64,000 bases of DNA, taken from Haematococcus lacustris. Its lineage: Eukaryota > Chlorophyta > Chlorophyceae > Chlamydomonadales > Haematococcaceae. Positions 38,956-50,343 of this stretch are shown here, piece by piece; the stretch's first letter is position 1; every line of letters begins with the position of its first letter. The notes below the pieces were generated by a model. The model did no database searches and was not told the origin of the DNA. It saw only the letters and a program-made list of their open reading frames with translations. The DNA lies in assembly GCA_030144725.1 (NCBI GenBank), contig JASKMD010000006.1:5351341-5415340 (forward strand). The letters are read 5' to 3'. Position numbers and translations under genes: made by a program.

Positions 38956-41900
38956 TCATATGCATGCAACTGCCCCCAGCACCAGGCCCCTCACACACAC
39001 CGACCTGGCCGCCCACACATGGGCTGCCTCTCCTGATGTGCTGCCCATGACGTCAGCAGCTCGGATTGCTCGCCCTTGTCCCACCCTATCCACCAAGCAC
39101 CCTTCGCCTGCACCCCCCTCCATAGCAACCTGACTACTGCTGTCCCGCTTGCCGCCAGCATCTTCGGTTGCAAGCGGCAGTGAGCCGAGACAGCCGCCAT
39201 CAAGACGTAGCGGCTTTGGCTTGGGTGTAGCACGTCCAGAACTGGCAAGCAGGGCGGGGCAGTTGGGCAGCACGTGGACAGTGGTGCCTGGCCCCAAGAC
39301 CTGCACCGGAAGCATTAACATCCAGGGTGATGGCAGGAGCAGCGGCATCATCAACAGCAGCGGCAGCAGCGGCTGCAGCGGCAGCAATGCTGAAGCAAGT
39401 GCTACATGGTTATGCCACATGGACTCTTGCTGCCCTGCAGGTATTTTCCAATCGCCTTCTGCAGCGGGCGGGGTGAGCTGAAGGCGACAGACATACCCAC
39501 ATCAGCAAGGAAGGCAGGAGCAACACACCCTAAAAGAAAGGAGAGGAGAAAGGAAAACCATCATCAGGCAACAACTTGTAGCCTACAAGTGTAGCCGCGT
39601 AGACGGAAGCGTAGACGGAGGAGTGTAGTGTAGACGGCTACTGAGAGGAATTGCACCTCTAGCACTCGGTCGGTTTGTGCTGCACACTGAATTGTGCCAG
39701 TCCGGAGGTGAGCGGGGTTTTATAGTCGTCCCCTCACCGCATGAGCGGTGACGGGTCACGCTTGCAGCGCACATGTCACGGTCCAAGGCATCACCCTTGG
39801 CCGGGACATGTGACGCGGTCGCGAGCGCATGTGCGGTCGACTCGGAAGTTATCGTATCGGGTAGCCAAGTAAGATTAACTCCTACTCGCTACTACAACAA
39901 GCAGTCTGGTAGGCGCTCTCTCGCCTCCTCCAAACAAATCAAAATAGACATGGGCAACATTTCCAGGCACCAGGGCTCGAACCCAGTACCTCTGCTAACC
40001 TGCGGCTAGAATGCAGGCAGGCCAGCTGCCTGGCCCTGCACTCAGGCCCCGCAGACCCCTGCCGCTCACCCAAGCCGTGGAGCTGTCCCAAACCCACACG
40101 CCTCCGCCACACCCCTCCAGCACGCAGCCCTGCAGCACGGCCTGCACAGCAAGCCAGCAAAGAGGTTGCAGCAAACCAAGCCATAAGTCCTGCACTCACG
40201 CTCCCCCTGCCCCCAGTCCCTGCTTGGCCACCCCGCCCACCCATACCCCTCTCCCATACCCCTCTCCCATACCCCACCCACCATCCCAGCCTTCACCGTG
40301 CCATGCGCTGTGCACTGACCCTTTATCCTCACGGCCCCCTATGTGGCCCTCCTCAGACTTACCCCCTTCAAGGCCTGTTATCACCCCCCTCGACACCCTC
40401 TCCACCACCCCTCCACCACTCCCTGCAACAACCCCCCTGCACCACTCCTCCACACCCCCTGTGAGGCCTCCCCTCTCCCTCTCCAAGAACCCTGCAGAAC
40501 CCCTCCAGCAGCCCCAACACCACCACCTGCAAGTCCCCGTTCAACACTCCTGCACGACCCTCTCCTAGATCCCGACAACACCCCCTGTGAGTCCCCCTGT
40601 CGGTCCCCGTTCAACACTCATGCAAAACCCTCTCCAAGACCCTGCCCAAGGCCCCTGCACCACCACCTCCAACACCACCTCCTCTAAGACCCCTCTGTAA
40701 GGCCTCCTGTAGGCCCCCCTTTGATACTCCTACAACACCCTGTCCAGGAACCCAACACACCCCCCATATACACCCTCTGCAAGGCCCCTCCCACCCCATG
40801 TAACGGCCTCCTCCAAAACCCCTACAACGCCCTTCACCAGCCCAGCCCTCACCTTGCTGTCTCCTGCCAGATCCAGCGCCGGCCCTCCGCAGCCCCTCAC
40901 CTCCACACCCCGTAGCATAGCCACTGCCACGCCGCTAAGAGCCACCCCCTCCTGGCTGCACCCCTCCACCACACAGCCCCCAACCATCTCCACAAAAGCA
41001 CTGCCCGCTGCCGCCACCCCACTCACTCCGCAGCCAGCCATGCTGCAGCCCAACAGCTGTGCATGCGGGCCAGGCAGGCAGGCAGCGGTCACCGCAAGAG
41101 CTGGTGGGGGAGAGGGGGAGAGGGCAGGGGCAGGGGAGCTGTGGGGGGGCGGTGGGGTGCACGCGCCACTGCTGGCAGCCAGGGTGGTATATGGTGGGGG
41201 AGAAGGTGACTGCGCAGCTGGGCAGCATGAGGCGCCGTTGTGCTGCTGTGTTAGGAGGCGGGAAAGAACGGAGTTCTTGGCTGCAGCCTCAGGCAGGGTG
41301 AGTGTGGGCTGTGGGCTGCCCCTGGCCTTTAGCTGGCTAGCTGCTGTGGCAATGCTGTGGGTGGGTGCGGGTGAAGAGGGGGTGGAGGGGAGGCATGGCT
41401 GCAGCTGAGCAGGGACCCTGAGGACGTGCAGGCGGGGCTGGGTGTGGGGTGCCGCCTGCCCCCCGCTGCTGCCAGCAATGGAGTCGTAGTCCGATTTGTC
41501 GCTCCATACCCGCAAGCCACATTTCTTGCCCTGCATGCCAAGGCAGTCATCGGCTATGCTGGGTTGGTGTCGTGCTGCCCCTGCCCTTGCCCCCGATTCT
41601 GCCCCAATTCTGCCCCTGCCCCTCAGCGGCCGGCCCTGTCTGCTAATTACCTCATCGGGGCTAATTACCCTGCTAATTACCCCGATCAGGGCCTGATTTC
41701 AAGAGCCCCTCGAGCCCCACCTGCAGCTGGCAGTTGGCCAATAGTGGGCAGCAGCGGCCAGTGACATGGACTGCGTCTGAGCCTGAGCAGGAGATGGAGC
41801 AGTGGTCCACAGTGGGGTAGCTGCATGCCCCCTCGCACCGCACGGCCTCCCTGCACAACCAACACCAGCAAGGGCAGAAGGGCCAGGGGCAGCAGCTGAG

Positions 41901-42870
41901 AGCAGCAGGGGCTAGCAGGGGGCAGCAGGGGCAGCAGTTGAGGACAGCAGGGGCTAGAAAGGGACAGCAGCTGGGGGCAGCAGGGCGAAGCTGATGCAGG
42001 AGCGCCAATGGCGGTGGCAGACGCAGCAGTGTCACTGCACTCCACCACTGGACTGCTCCTCGCACCTGAAGCCTGACATCTCTATGCCGAGCCCTGTGAT
42101 GAGAGCGCCTCGCTGCAGCCGCAGGACTGGGTGGTTGGCACGGTGATCCAGGCAAACCTGCGGGCGGACAGGCAGGTTAAGTCCTGGTGCCCCAGACTCT
42201 GCAGAGTATGCCTACAGGGACGAACTACCCTCAAAACTGACTTGATGCATGTCAGCGACTCGTCAGCTTGTCCTGAACCAGATGCCAGCGCATGCCCTGC
42301 CATTTGTCGGCATATCTCGCCATTAGAAGTCAAGTTTGGTGGTGTTGATGCTACTATTGCCTCTTACCGTTTTGTCGGGCGCGCCGCGAATGAGCAAGCG
42401 CTTGTCGATAATCACCCCGCCGTCGAGGCTGTCGCTGCCGCTTGGGTGCGTGCCCGGCAGCATTTCGATTACGTCGCCGTCCGATGCTGCCTTCACTGCG
42501 TCCGTCAAACAGCGATAGCCTCGAGGTCGGTGCCTACTAAGCATCAGCGCTGTGCGTTGCTGCAGTGACGGCGGACTTGTGACGTCCGCTGCCTGGTCTT
42601 TCCCTGGTGGCTGTTCGCTATGCGGCAGAAGCAGCGGCACGCCCGCCGTGGGCAAGTGCGGCACAGCTCCAAAACTGGCTCCAGAGTCCGAGGTACCGTA
42701 AAACACCGGGTCGTCTAGCGCCGGGTCAGGCTCGGCTGGCCGGCACAGCCATTCCGAGCCCTGGGCCGGAGGCCTGACTTTGAGTACCGCGCCAGGGTAG
42801 CCTTGCGTGCTTCCTGTGGCGTCAACCAAGCCAGTGCTGGGCAAAGGGGATAAGGCACACACCACAACAA

Positions 42871-42913
<43 letters not shown>

Positions 42914-43611
42914 TGCTGCACCTGTCACCCTTACTGAGACACCCAGTCTGGCATGTTCTAGGGCAAACATGCCTTCAGAGAAGAGAACCTATAGGCACAT
43001 GGGTGTGCAGTGGGGCAGGGGCAGCAGCAGTGACAGGATTTGAACTGGTGCTCAGCAAAGCCTGAGCAAAGAACAGCAGCCGTCTTCACTATGTATCGGA
43101 CGGGGCCAGGCAGGCTGTGGCCACATGCAGAGTGACAATGAGGTTATCATGTGATGGCATGGTCATTGGCATACTGTGCTAATGGCTGTGGCAGTGAAGT
43201 GGCCAGCAGCAGGACACCTGTCTCCCTAGGACGGAGGTGTCCCAGTCCCAACACCAGTACCTGTCCGCAGGTACACAAGGGAAGCTAGCACGTCCACCAG
43301 CTGCTGCACCGCAGCCGGCCTGCAATGGGCGGCAGCACCCCTCTGGCGCATAGAAGACAGTGCTGTGCCTGCACTGCCATCGCTCCTTACGTCTTCCTCC
43401 GGTTGTCAAGGCTGCGCTCCAAATCCTGAGCGCGCGCCAGCGCCTGCTCGTACCGGCCGGCAACCAGTTCTTGTTGCACACGCCTGGAAACCAGCAAAGC
43501 AAACGTGGCCGATACCCTGCTGCTGCGCGTTGTATCGGGGTGCGCTGCGCGGTGTTCTTGCCTTGTTTCTTTTGCAATCAGAGCCCCAACGTCGCCAGGG
43601 TCCTGCGTCAT
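38956..43611 (-). CDS. Right-handed beta-helix protein (SHCBP1 / FBXO11-like repeats)
   Basis: Exons with agreeing phases: 43611-43391, 42836-42368, 42157-42066, 41850-41721, 41530-40853 and 39300-38956, about 644 residues. The entry motif YRCLTDAVKAASDGDVIEML followed by GTH...VIIDKRLLIRGAPDKT is typical of periplasmic-copper-binding/pectate-lyase-like helix proteins. Later coils read ALITGLGIEMSGF, PTVDHCSISCSGSDAVHVTG and VSGVAAAGSAFVEMVGGCVV. The long exon has a Pro/Ser/Ala-rich insertion of about 130 residues between KSDYDSIAG and HAQLLGCSMAG. The N-terminal exon is helical (QQELVAGRYEQALARAQDLE). The exact role is unknown; relatives act as adaptors or substrate binders. The start codon and the first splice are the least certain parts. 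Confidence 0.7.
39301..40852. other. 1.55-kb intron with C-rich degenerate repeat
   Basis: From about 40,200 to 40,850 the plus strand is a degenerate CCCCTCCACCACC-type repeat. A tRNA-like segment lies at its 39,960 end. I see no separate gene. Confidence 0.5.
39960..40035 (-). repeat. tRNA-like segment with B-box (SINE or tRNA relic)
   Basis: The minus strand has GGGTTCGAGCCCTGG, a good match to the pol III B-box GGTTCGANNCC, with a weak cloverleaf-like stretch upstream. No convincing acceptor stem is seen, so I do not call a tRNA gene. Confidence 0.35.
42872..42916. repeat. (GCT)n in beta-helix gene intron
   Basis: About 13 CTG/CAG triplets lie in the first large intron. They can be read as poly-Ala or poly-Gln, but the phase-consistent acceptor at 42,837 leaves them out of the protein. 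Confidence 0.8.
43015..43090 (-). repeat. tRNA-like segment with A-box and B-box
   Basis: On the minus strand TAGTGAAGACGG (A-box-like) is followed about 30 nt later by AGTTCAAATCC (B-box-like). It lies in an intron. It resembles a tRNA-derived SINE head, but the stems do not pair well. Confidence 0.3.
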
Positions 43612-44201
43612 CGGGTCAACACACTGGTGTCGAGTAGCGAAAAAACACGGGACAATGTCAATGTATCCAGATACGCATGGTTCACCGCAGTTTTGCGACT
43701 TTTGCGCAGTGACTCTTGTCCGGGCTGCCTATAGCAGTCGCCAAGATTGTCCCTAGTGGAGTCTGGCAAATCTGTTAGGCCAAAGTCGTTCCTCTTCTCC
43801 GCCAGTATCACCAGCACCAGGCACCAGCACCAGCACCAGCACCTGGCAGGGCAGGCCAGGAGTGGGTGTACACTGTACACTGTATATGCTAGACCAGGTA
43901 CGCACGTACGTGTTTGTTATAGCCAGCTCCATAAAGTCCACCCATCCATAGAATGCTTCAACCTTACAAAGGGGAGGTGTGCACGTAAGAGATACAGGAG
44001 CTTGAGCTACTCATGGAGGCATACACACCATATGGGCGGAGATGAAGTGGGTTACGGGCACACCAGCAGTAGCCTCTTCAGTAATGAGCTCGTAGCCTGT
44101 TTTGTTTTATTTGGAGTACCAAGGAGCTTGAGGGTGCCGACGCTGCCTCATCTTTTGCAAAAGTTTACAGATGCATAGCGTGCTGAGGGCCTCATAGCGC
44201 T
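43612..44201. other. Divergent intergenic region
   Basis: It separates the beta-helix gene from the next plus-strand gene. It holds a CCAGCACCAGGCACCAGCACCAG repeat near 43,808-43,850. Nothing else is recognised. Confidence 0.4.
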
Positions 44202-47200
44202 ATGGTTCTGTCGAACCCACCCATCACGCGACGCAAACGAGAGCACATGACATCGCTTGACGCCCAGCTGCTGCCGCTCACACCCTTGTCCACATTGCTG
44301 GCTGGCTTGCCGACGCACGACCCGGCGCTCGAGGTTGAAGACTTACCAGAAACCAAATCGCATTGCGATGTGTCCTTTGCTACCCTGTCGCGCTCCAAAG
44401 CCGAGGTGCTGGCCCTGATGAAAGCCTGGTCGCAAGTGGCACACCACACGCCTCTGACATTGGAGCTTTGGGATTCATCAAAGGTGCGAGTACATGTGAG
44501 GACGATTCTTAAGCTTGGCATAATTACCCAGTTTGGGCAGTGTAGTGCAGCATGGTGTTCTTAGCAGAGCCAGTTGTAGTGCCAGCTGAGCCTGTGGCAT
44601 GATGGGGCATACGCATAGACAGGGCAGGAGATGCTCGCTCACTGCATTTGATCATAGAAAGCAACTGGGTCAGCACCTTGGGAACTCCTCACCCAGGTTC
44701 AGTGGCCAGCACCCCAATACTCCAGAACCAATTTCTACTTTGATCACCATGGATGTTGTGCTGACGAGTTTGTGGCACCCTTCATACGTTGAGAGGCGCA
44801 GCACTGCCTGCGCAACACGTTCACAATGAAGTCAGATGCCATGCTGTTGATGTGCTGATGCCCCTCCTGGTAGCCGTAGTATTGATGGAGGCGCTCCTAG
44901 TGTGGCAGTTGTTGCTGGATTGCAGGCTGGCATCTCCACCCAGTTCCATGTTGTTAGCGATGGGAGCAGGGAGGCGGAGCTGGTACGGGTGTCAGTGGCA
45001 GGGCAGCATGCCTACATGTTTGAAAAGGTATGTGTGTGTGATGTGTGACATGCCTGCAAGGCCTCGAGCAGCTACAGTTACCGATTGAGGCAGCACCCTG
45101 GCAGTGCTGGTGCATGGTGCTGAAAAAGATAGATGGAGGAGATTGAACGGGAATGAATATGAAGTATGATTATGGATATGGATATGAAGTATGAATATGA
45201 CATAGGCTGGGGATGAGTAGGTTTGGGAGTGGGATAGGAGTAAGGGAGCAGTTGTTGGGGAGGAGTAGTAGGAGGGGGCTGGGAGCGTGTATCAGGTGAA
45301 TGATGCTTAAGATGACTGCTGGAGAAGTAGGAGGGGGCTGGGAGTAACCAACAGGCAGGTGAGGCTGGGCCTGGGGCTGGGGACGGGGCAGGGGGCTGGG
45401 TCTGGGTATGGCTGGCACTAGCACTAGGAGGTGGTGTGGTGCTGCAGGAGGATGCTGTGACCTTCAGCCCTCTGGCGGTCTTCCACACGCCTCAGCCTGA
45501 CCAGCCTGCCCGCACTGAGCTGATAGGGGACCAGGCTCTTCCCGCCACCGTCCACAAGCTGCTGGCGGACCTCCTACAACCCCAGGACCTTGAGGCGCCT
45601 GCACCGGCCCAGGGTAAGCAGCAGCAGGGAGCAATGCGAGGAGTTGAAGCAGCAATGGCACTACCTACCACTACCACCACCACCACCACCACCAGCAGCA
45701 GCATTACCGAGAGGATGCTACACCAGCAACAGCAACAGCGATGGCAGCAGTGGCTGCAGCAACACTGACTGGGGCTGACATGGTTCAATGCATAGCATTG
45801 CCTAGACGTACCTAATGGCTGCAAGCACGTCAGCAGCAGCTCCTACGCATCCCACTGGCGCGGCTGCATCCACCTCCTGCTCACATCTGCCTGTCACTGC
45901 TGGAGAGGCGCATGCTCCAGGCATCGCCTGACCCCGTTTGTGTTGTGGGTTCCCCGCACCCTTTGCCGGCCATTGCTACTGCATCGCTAGGCCCATTGCA
46001 TTGCATTGCCCACCACTTCAAACCCGCTCTGTGGCTGACGCCCCTGCAGAACCAGATCCCCCACCCGCCCTCACTCCCGCCCAGGAGCCCTCTTCGGTTG
46101 CTGCCGTCCCCCCTCCTGTGCGGCTGTCCTCCTCCTCCCCTGCAACAGCAGCAGACACAGCCCAGGCCGGGGCAGCCAGCGCCCCTAAAGCGGCAGCTAA
46201 GAAACGACGCAAGTCCGAGGTGGAGGCGCTGGCTCCCCTGATAGCGAGCCAAGGGGGAAGCGCTGGGCTAGGGGGCCAAGTAGGGGCAGAAGACCAGGTG
46301 GAGCGGCGAGCAAAGCGGCCTGTCAATGCGCAGGGCACTGCCTTAACGGCTGGCAGCTCCCCCCCTACCACTGCTGCCGACGCCACCCTGCCTGCCCCCG
46401 CCATGACCACCATCGCCGCCACGAACGGGAAGAGCAATGGAAAGTCTCAGAGGCCAGCCGCAGTCAAATCCACAGCCGCTGCTGGGGCCAGTGCGGGAAC
46501 AGCAGGCGGGCTTGAGAAAGGCAGCTCCACCGAGCAGGGTGATGGTGGGAAGGGCGGTGGGTCTAAGAGCAGGGGTCGCAAGCAAGCAGCTAAGCTGGGC
46601 GGTGCAGAGGCAGGGCCAGGGGCAGGGCCAGGGGCAGGGCCAGGGGCAGGGCCAGGGGCAGGGGCAGGGGCAGGGGCAGGGGCAGGGGCAGGGGCAGGGC
46701 CAGGGGCAGGGGCAGGGGCAGGGCCAGGGGCAGGGCCAGGGGCAGGGCCAGGGGCAGGGCTAGGGGCAGGGCCAGGGGCAGGAGCAAAGGCAGCGACAGG
46801 GGCAGGGCCAGGGGCAGGGGCAAAGGCAGCGACAGGGGCAGGGCCAGGGGCAGGGGCAGGGCGGTTGAATGGCAGCACTACAGTAGAGCCAGTGAAGCAG
46901 GGCAGCAGCAATGCGGGTGGGGCAGCCGGGGTCAGCCAGCCAGGCAAGGAGGAGGGGTGCAGCCTAGAGGCAGGAGCGAGGGCCTCAGGGGCAGGGGCGA
47001 GCGGGTCAGGCAGCAAGGCAAGGCAGTCTGGTCAGAAGAACAGTGGGCAGGGGAAGGCGTCCCAGGGGAGTGGGAAGAAGACCCGCGTGTCATCGCCTGG
47101 GGAAGGACCGGCAGGCAGGCTGACCAACAGACAGGTGACAGAATACTCTGGGTGCCCCTCCTCCTCCTCCTCCTCCTCCATCTCCTTATCACTGACATCA

Positions 47201-48705
47201 TTACATGGCATCAGTGTGTCTAAGTTGCTGCAACACTGGCAGCTGCCGGCGCTAGGTGCCCCTCCTCACCCTCATCCTCATCATCCTCATCATCCTCATC
47301 CTCATCATCCTCATCATCTTTTTCATCACCCTCATCACCCTCATCCTCATCCTCATCATCCTCATCCTCATCATCCTCATCATCCTCATCATCCTCAGTA
47401 CATGGCATGAACCTGTCTGCGCTGCTGCAACACTTCTCCTCATAGCATCAACGTGTCATCCTGTATGCTCCCTTAGTATGGGCAGGGCTGGGTGCTGCTG
47501 CCAAGGTGTGGGTCTAAGGACTAAGGGGTGCCTACACCCTCACAAGCAGGGTTAGGGTTAGGGTTAGGGTTAGGGTTAGGGTTAACCCTGAGGGCCTAGG
47601 GATTGAGCGGTGGCAGGTGGGGTAGGAGGTAGGACATCTGTGGGCTGCTGCTGCTGCTGCTGGAGTGTGGAGGGCGAGGAGCAGCGTGTGGGCACAGGGA
47701 GTGGGAGGGAGGAGGCAGGGTAGGAGCCCCGGCACGACATGCTGCATGCTGGCGATGTTGAGGTGGTGTGAGGTGCTGTGAGGATCACATGGTCACTAGT
47801 GACACAGGGTTTAAGGATGGCACTAGTAGCTGGAGTGGTGGCGGTGCTGGTGGTGGTGCTGCTGCTGCTGCTGCCCCCAGTGGCTCACAATAGGAAATAC
47901 GCCTGTGCTGGTGGTGCTGCTGCTGCTGCTGCCAGGTGCTGGTGCCACATAGCCAGTGGCCCACATGGCAACCCTCAGTGCATGAGCGCAAGCCCCCTGA
48001 CGGCTTCAGAGGCCAGGTCCAGAGCTGCGCCAAGGGCCAGGCACACGTCAAGGTGTTCAGTCTGCACAAGGACGGCAAGACTGATGCTCTGGTGGCGTCA
48101 TGGCCTGTGCAGGTAGGTCAGCAGCTGCTCTGATGGGCGGTGGCTGTTGCTTGGTTGGGGCCTGGTGCTGCGCTGCGGTCTTATGAACGCTCATGGCATC
48201 GTCCAGGCTTGCTTCATGCGTGCGCGTCATGCTTCACGGCTCCGACTCTTTGCTGTCCGCTAGCTACTAGCTGCCACCCAGGCCATGTAGCCTGCACTGA
48301 TGCCTGGACCACACAGTGCCAGGTCAAGCTCACTTCACCCACTGGCTTGGCTCATACTTTTCATCAGCCTGCCCAGCCTGCTCAGCCTGCCTTCAGGCCT
48401 GCATGGTGCCTCTCACCCTTCCCCCCTCCCACCCTCTCACCCTTTCACCCTCCCCAGCTCTCCTTCAGGCCTGCATGGTGCTACTCTGAAAGCCCCATAT
48501 GCTTCATATTCACCCCAAGGCCCAGGCAGGTGTGCAAGATGCGGTGCAGGCAGGTGGCAGTAAACAGCTGCATGTGTGACAGCTGCTGCTGTGGTGTGAC
48601 GTGGTGTGACCTTGTGTTGTGCAGGAGGTTGAAAAGTGGTTGGTGCCTGAGGGGACGGAGATGACGCAGAAGGCTTATACCGAGCAGCTGTTCCGTAAGC
48701 CCTGA
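44202..48705 (+). CDS. Unrecognised protein with basic/acidic low-complexity region and (GPGAGA)n repeat
   Basis: Exons with agreeing phases: 44202-44483, 44926-45027, 45448-45613, 46050-47134, 47936-48112 and 48625-48705, about 630 residues. Folded-looking parts are at both ends. The N-terminus reads [20 protein letters not shown] and [20 protein letters not shown], then [20 protein letters not shown]. The C-terminus reads [20 protein letters not shown] and [20 protein letters not shown]. The middle has [14 protein letters not shown], a possible nuclear signal, and about 80 residues of Gly/Pro/Ala repeat encoded by a GGGGCAGGGCCA minisatellite. I do not recognise the family. The last 80 nt could belong to a longer exon set. 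Confidence 0.55.
46615..46862 (+). repeat. GGGGCAGGGCCA coding minisatellite
   Basis: Six- and twelve-base units alternate and stay in frame, giving repeats of GAGPGA. Near the right side two longer units add [12 protein letters not shown]. Confidence 0.9.
47262..47400. repeat. (TCATCC)n-type repeat in intron
   Basis: Irregular CATCCT and CATCATCCT units occupy about 140 bp of the intron after 47,134. Confidence 0.9.
47548..47588 (+). repeat. Interstitial telomere-like (TTAGGG)n
   Basis: Six TTAGGG units (AGGGTTAGGG...) end in TTAACCCT, a head-to-head junction, inside the intron 47,135-47,935. Confidence 0.92.
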
Positions 48706-49730
48706 TGCTACACTGGGTCACTGGGCCAGGGTCCGGGCTGCAAGCTTGGCGCACGATCCCAGTCAGCAAGCCTGCCGCCACTGCCACGACTGCTGCCACT
48801 GCCGCAAGTGCCGTGACTGCTGCCACTGCCGTGACAGCGGTGACTGCATCTGCTCTTTTGAGCCCCACTCAGCATGGCGGCGCGCCATCAGCTCAACCAG
48901 GGTGGCAGTCATGGGGTCTGGGTGGTGGTCAGGGTGGGTGATGCAGGGGCAGGCTGATCAGATGATGATAATGGCTTACGACGCTCAAGCTGTCAGCCAT
49001 CAGGTTGCCACGCTGACCATACCAAGGACGACCAGACAAGGATCAAGGGGCTCGTGGCGAAGGATTGGGTCTGACAGCACAACCAGGAGGGGCATGGCAA
49101 GCTTAGTAGGTGGAGGGGTTGAGGTGCTTGCAGGGACACAGCTTTTACAGGCAGTAGGGCAAGACACTGAAGCAAGTGAGGGGGCAGCCGGGCTGCCATG
49201 TGAGATCAACCTTGCCAGAGCCACATCTTGTTTGGACCTTGCCAGGGCCTGAAGCAGCAGAGTTCTGCTGTACGCCATTTGTGCCATTGTAAGCCACTAT
49301 ACCGACGCGCCACTGTACCGACGCGCTCCGCTGCACTTCACTGTAAGCTGTCTCCGCTGCAGGTCTCAGGACAGCACGCCTCTAGTCCAGGTCCTCCTGT
49401 CAGGACCTAACTAGCAGCTAAGGACGTGTCCTCAAATGCAACGGCTGTCAAAGGAGCACAGTGTGACAGCGGACAGTATGAAAAGGCTGCCTTTGCCTCA
49501 CTTCGGTCTCTTACTCGGCGCAGGGCAGGGCCGGCGCCGAGTACTGGTCGGCTTGACCTTAAGCTTTCGCACCGGTGTGGCTACCGGTGGTGTACCGGTG
49601 TGGCTTTCGCACCAGTAAATGCAGAAATGTATTGTAATGGATACCATTTCCGCCCCAGTCGAATGGATGGCGACCTGATGCGCCCTCCATCACGGCCTCT
49701 CCGCTTGGATGGTGTTGCTGAAACCCTGTG
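48706..49730. other. Intergenic; low-complexity, no supported gene
   Basis: A GCCACTGCC repeat is at 48,778-48,840. Open frames here are Ala/Thr-rich and not conserved-looking. TGTAA motifs at about 49,289 and 49,342 could end the upstream gene. A short repeat ACCGGTGTGGCT is near 49,570-49,605. Confidence 0.4.
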
Positions 49731-50343
49731 ATGCCGCCGAAAAGGAAACGCAAGCGGCCCGTCACCCCCGCACAGAGTGCAGCCGGTAAGCCACTAAGCT
49801 CAACGAATGGCTAGGCCTCCCTCACGACGCGACGCAGTGTGTACCACGCGACATTGCGACTCCATGTAATGCAGGTGCCATGAGGTGCCGCCCAACCCCC
49901 CTCCCCCTCCCCCTCCCCCTCCCCCTCCCCCTCCCCCAGCCCCCCTTGCCCAGGACCCCCCTGCCCCTGCCCAGGCCCTCCTTGCCCAGGACCCCCCTCC
50001 CCCTCCCCCTGCCCAGGCCCCCCAGCCTCCTCCCGCAGCCCAGGCCCAGCCCCCTGCCCAGCCCCCACCTGGCCCCGTCCTACGACCTCAGGCCCCCCCA
50101 TGGGGCAGGTGGCTGGACCGGGACACCAACCCGTGCCTCAACTTCCAGCGCATTGGGGAGAGCAAGCAGCGCCCCCTGGAGCTGTGTCACTGGAAGACCT
50201 TGGAGGCCCTGCCCCCCATTGGCAAGGAGTACCAGCAGGGCTACAAGCTGGTCAATGACCGGCTACCCAAGGTCAAGCAGCGGCTACACCGGGCTGCAGA
50301 GTACCGGCGTGGCATTGATGGCCGGGCCCGCAACAATGCGTAG
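49731..50343 (+). CDS. Small TnpB/Fanzor-like C-terminal protein, probably a truncated element gene
   Basis: The first exon candidate, 49731-49785, reads MPPKRKRKRPVTPAQSAA. The second part is a Pro-rich stretch over a (CCCCCT)n tract, then GRWLDRDTNPCLNFQRIGES, RPLELCHW, GKEYQQGYKLVNDRLPKVKQ and a basic tail ending at 50,343. The DRDTNPxLN motif aligns with DRDCNAALN at 20.4 kb, but the second Ala of NAA is missing here. No phase-consistent splice joins the two parts, and the upstream RuvC motifs are absent. It may be a pseudogene or a domesticated C-terminal fragment. Confidence 0.45.

Noticed and set aside
39960..40035. A functional tRNA gene
   Set aside because: The B-box is good but no seven-base acceptor stem or proper anticodon stem could be drawn.
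46437..47016. Open frames rich in GQ, PAPGP or LPLA over the minisatellite
   Set aside because: They are shadows of the repeat. The frame giving GAGPGA is kept because its splice phases fit both neighbouring exons.
47220..47443. Acidic Asp/Glu-rich open frames
   Set aside because: They are products of the intronic CATCCT repeat, with no conserved flanks.
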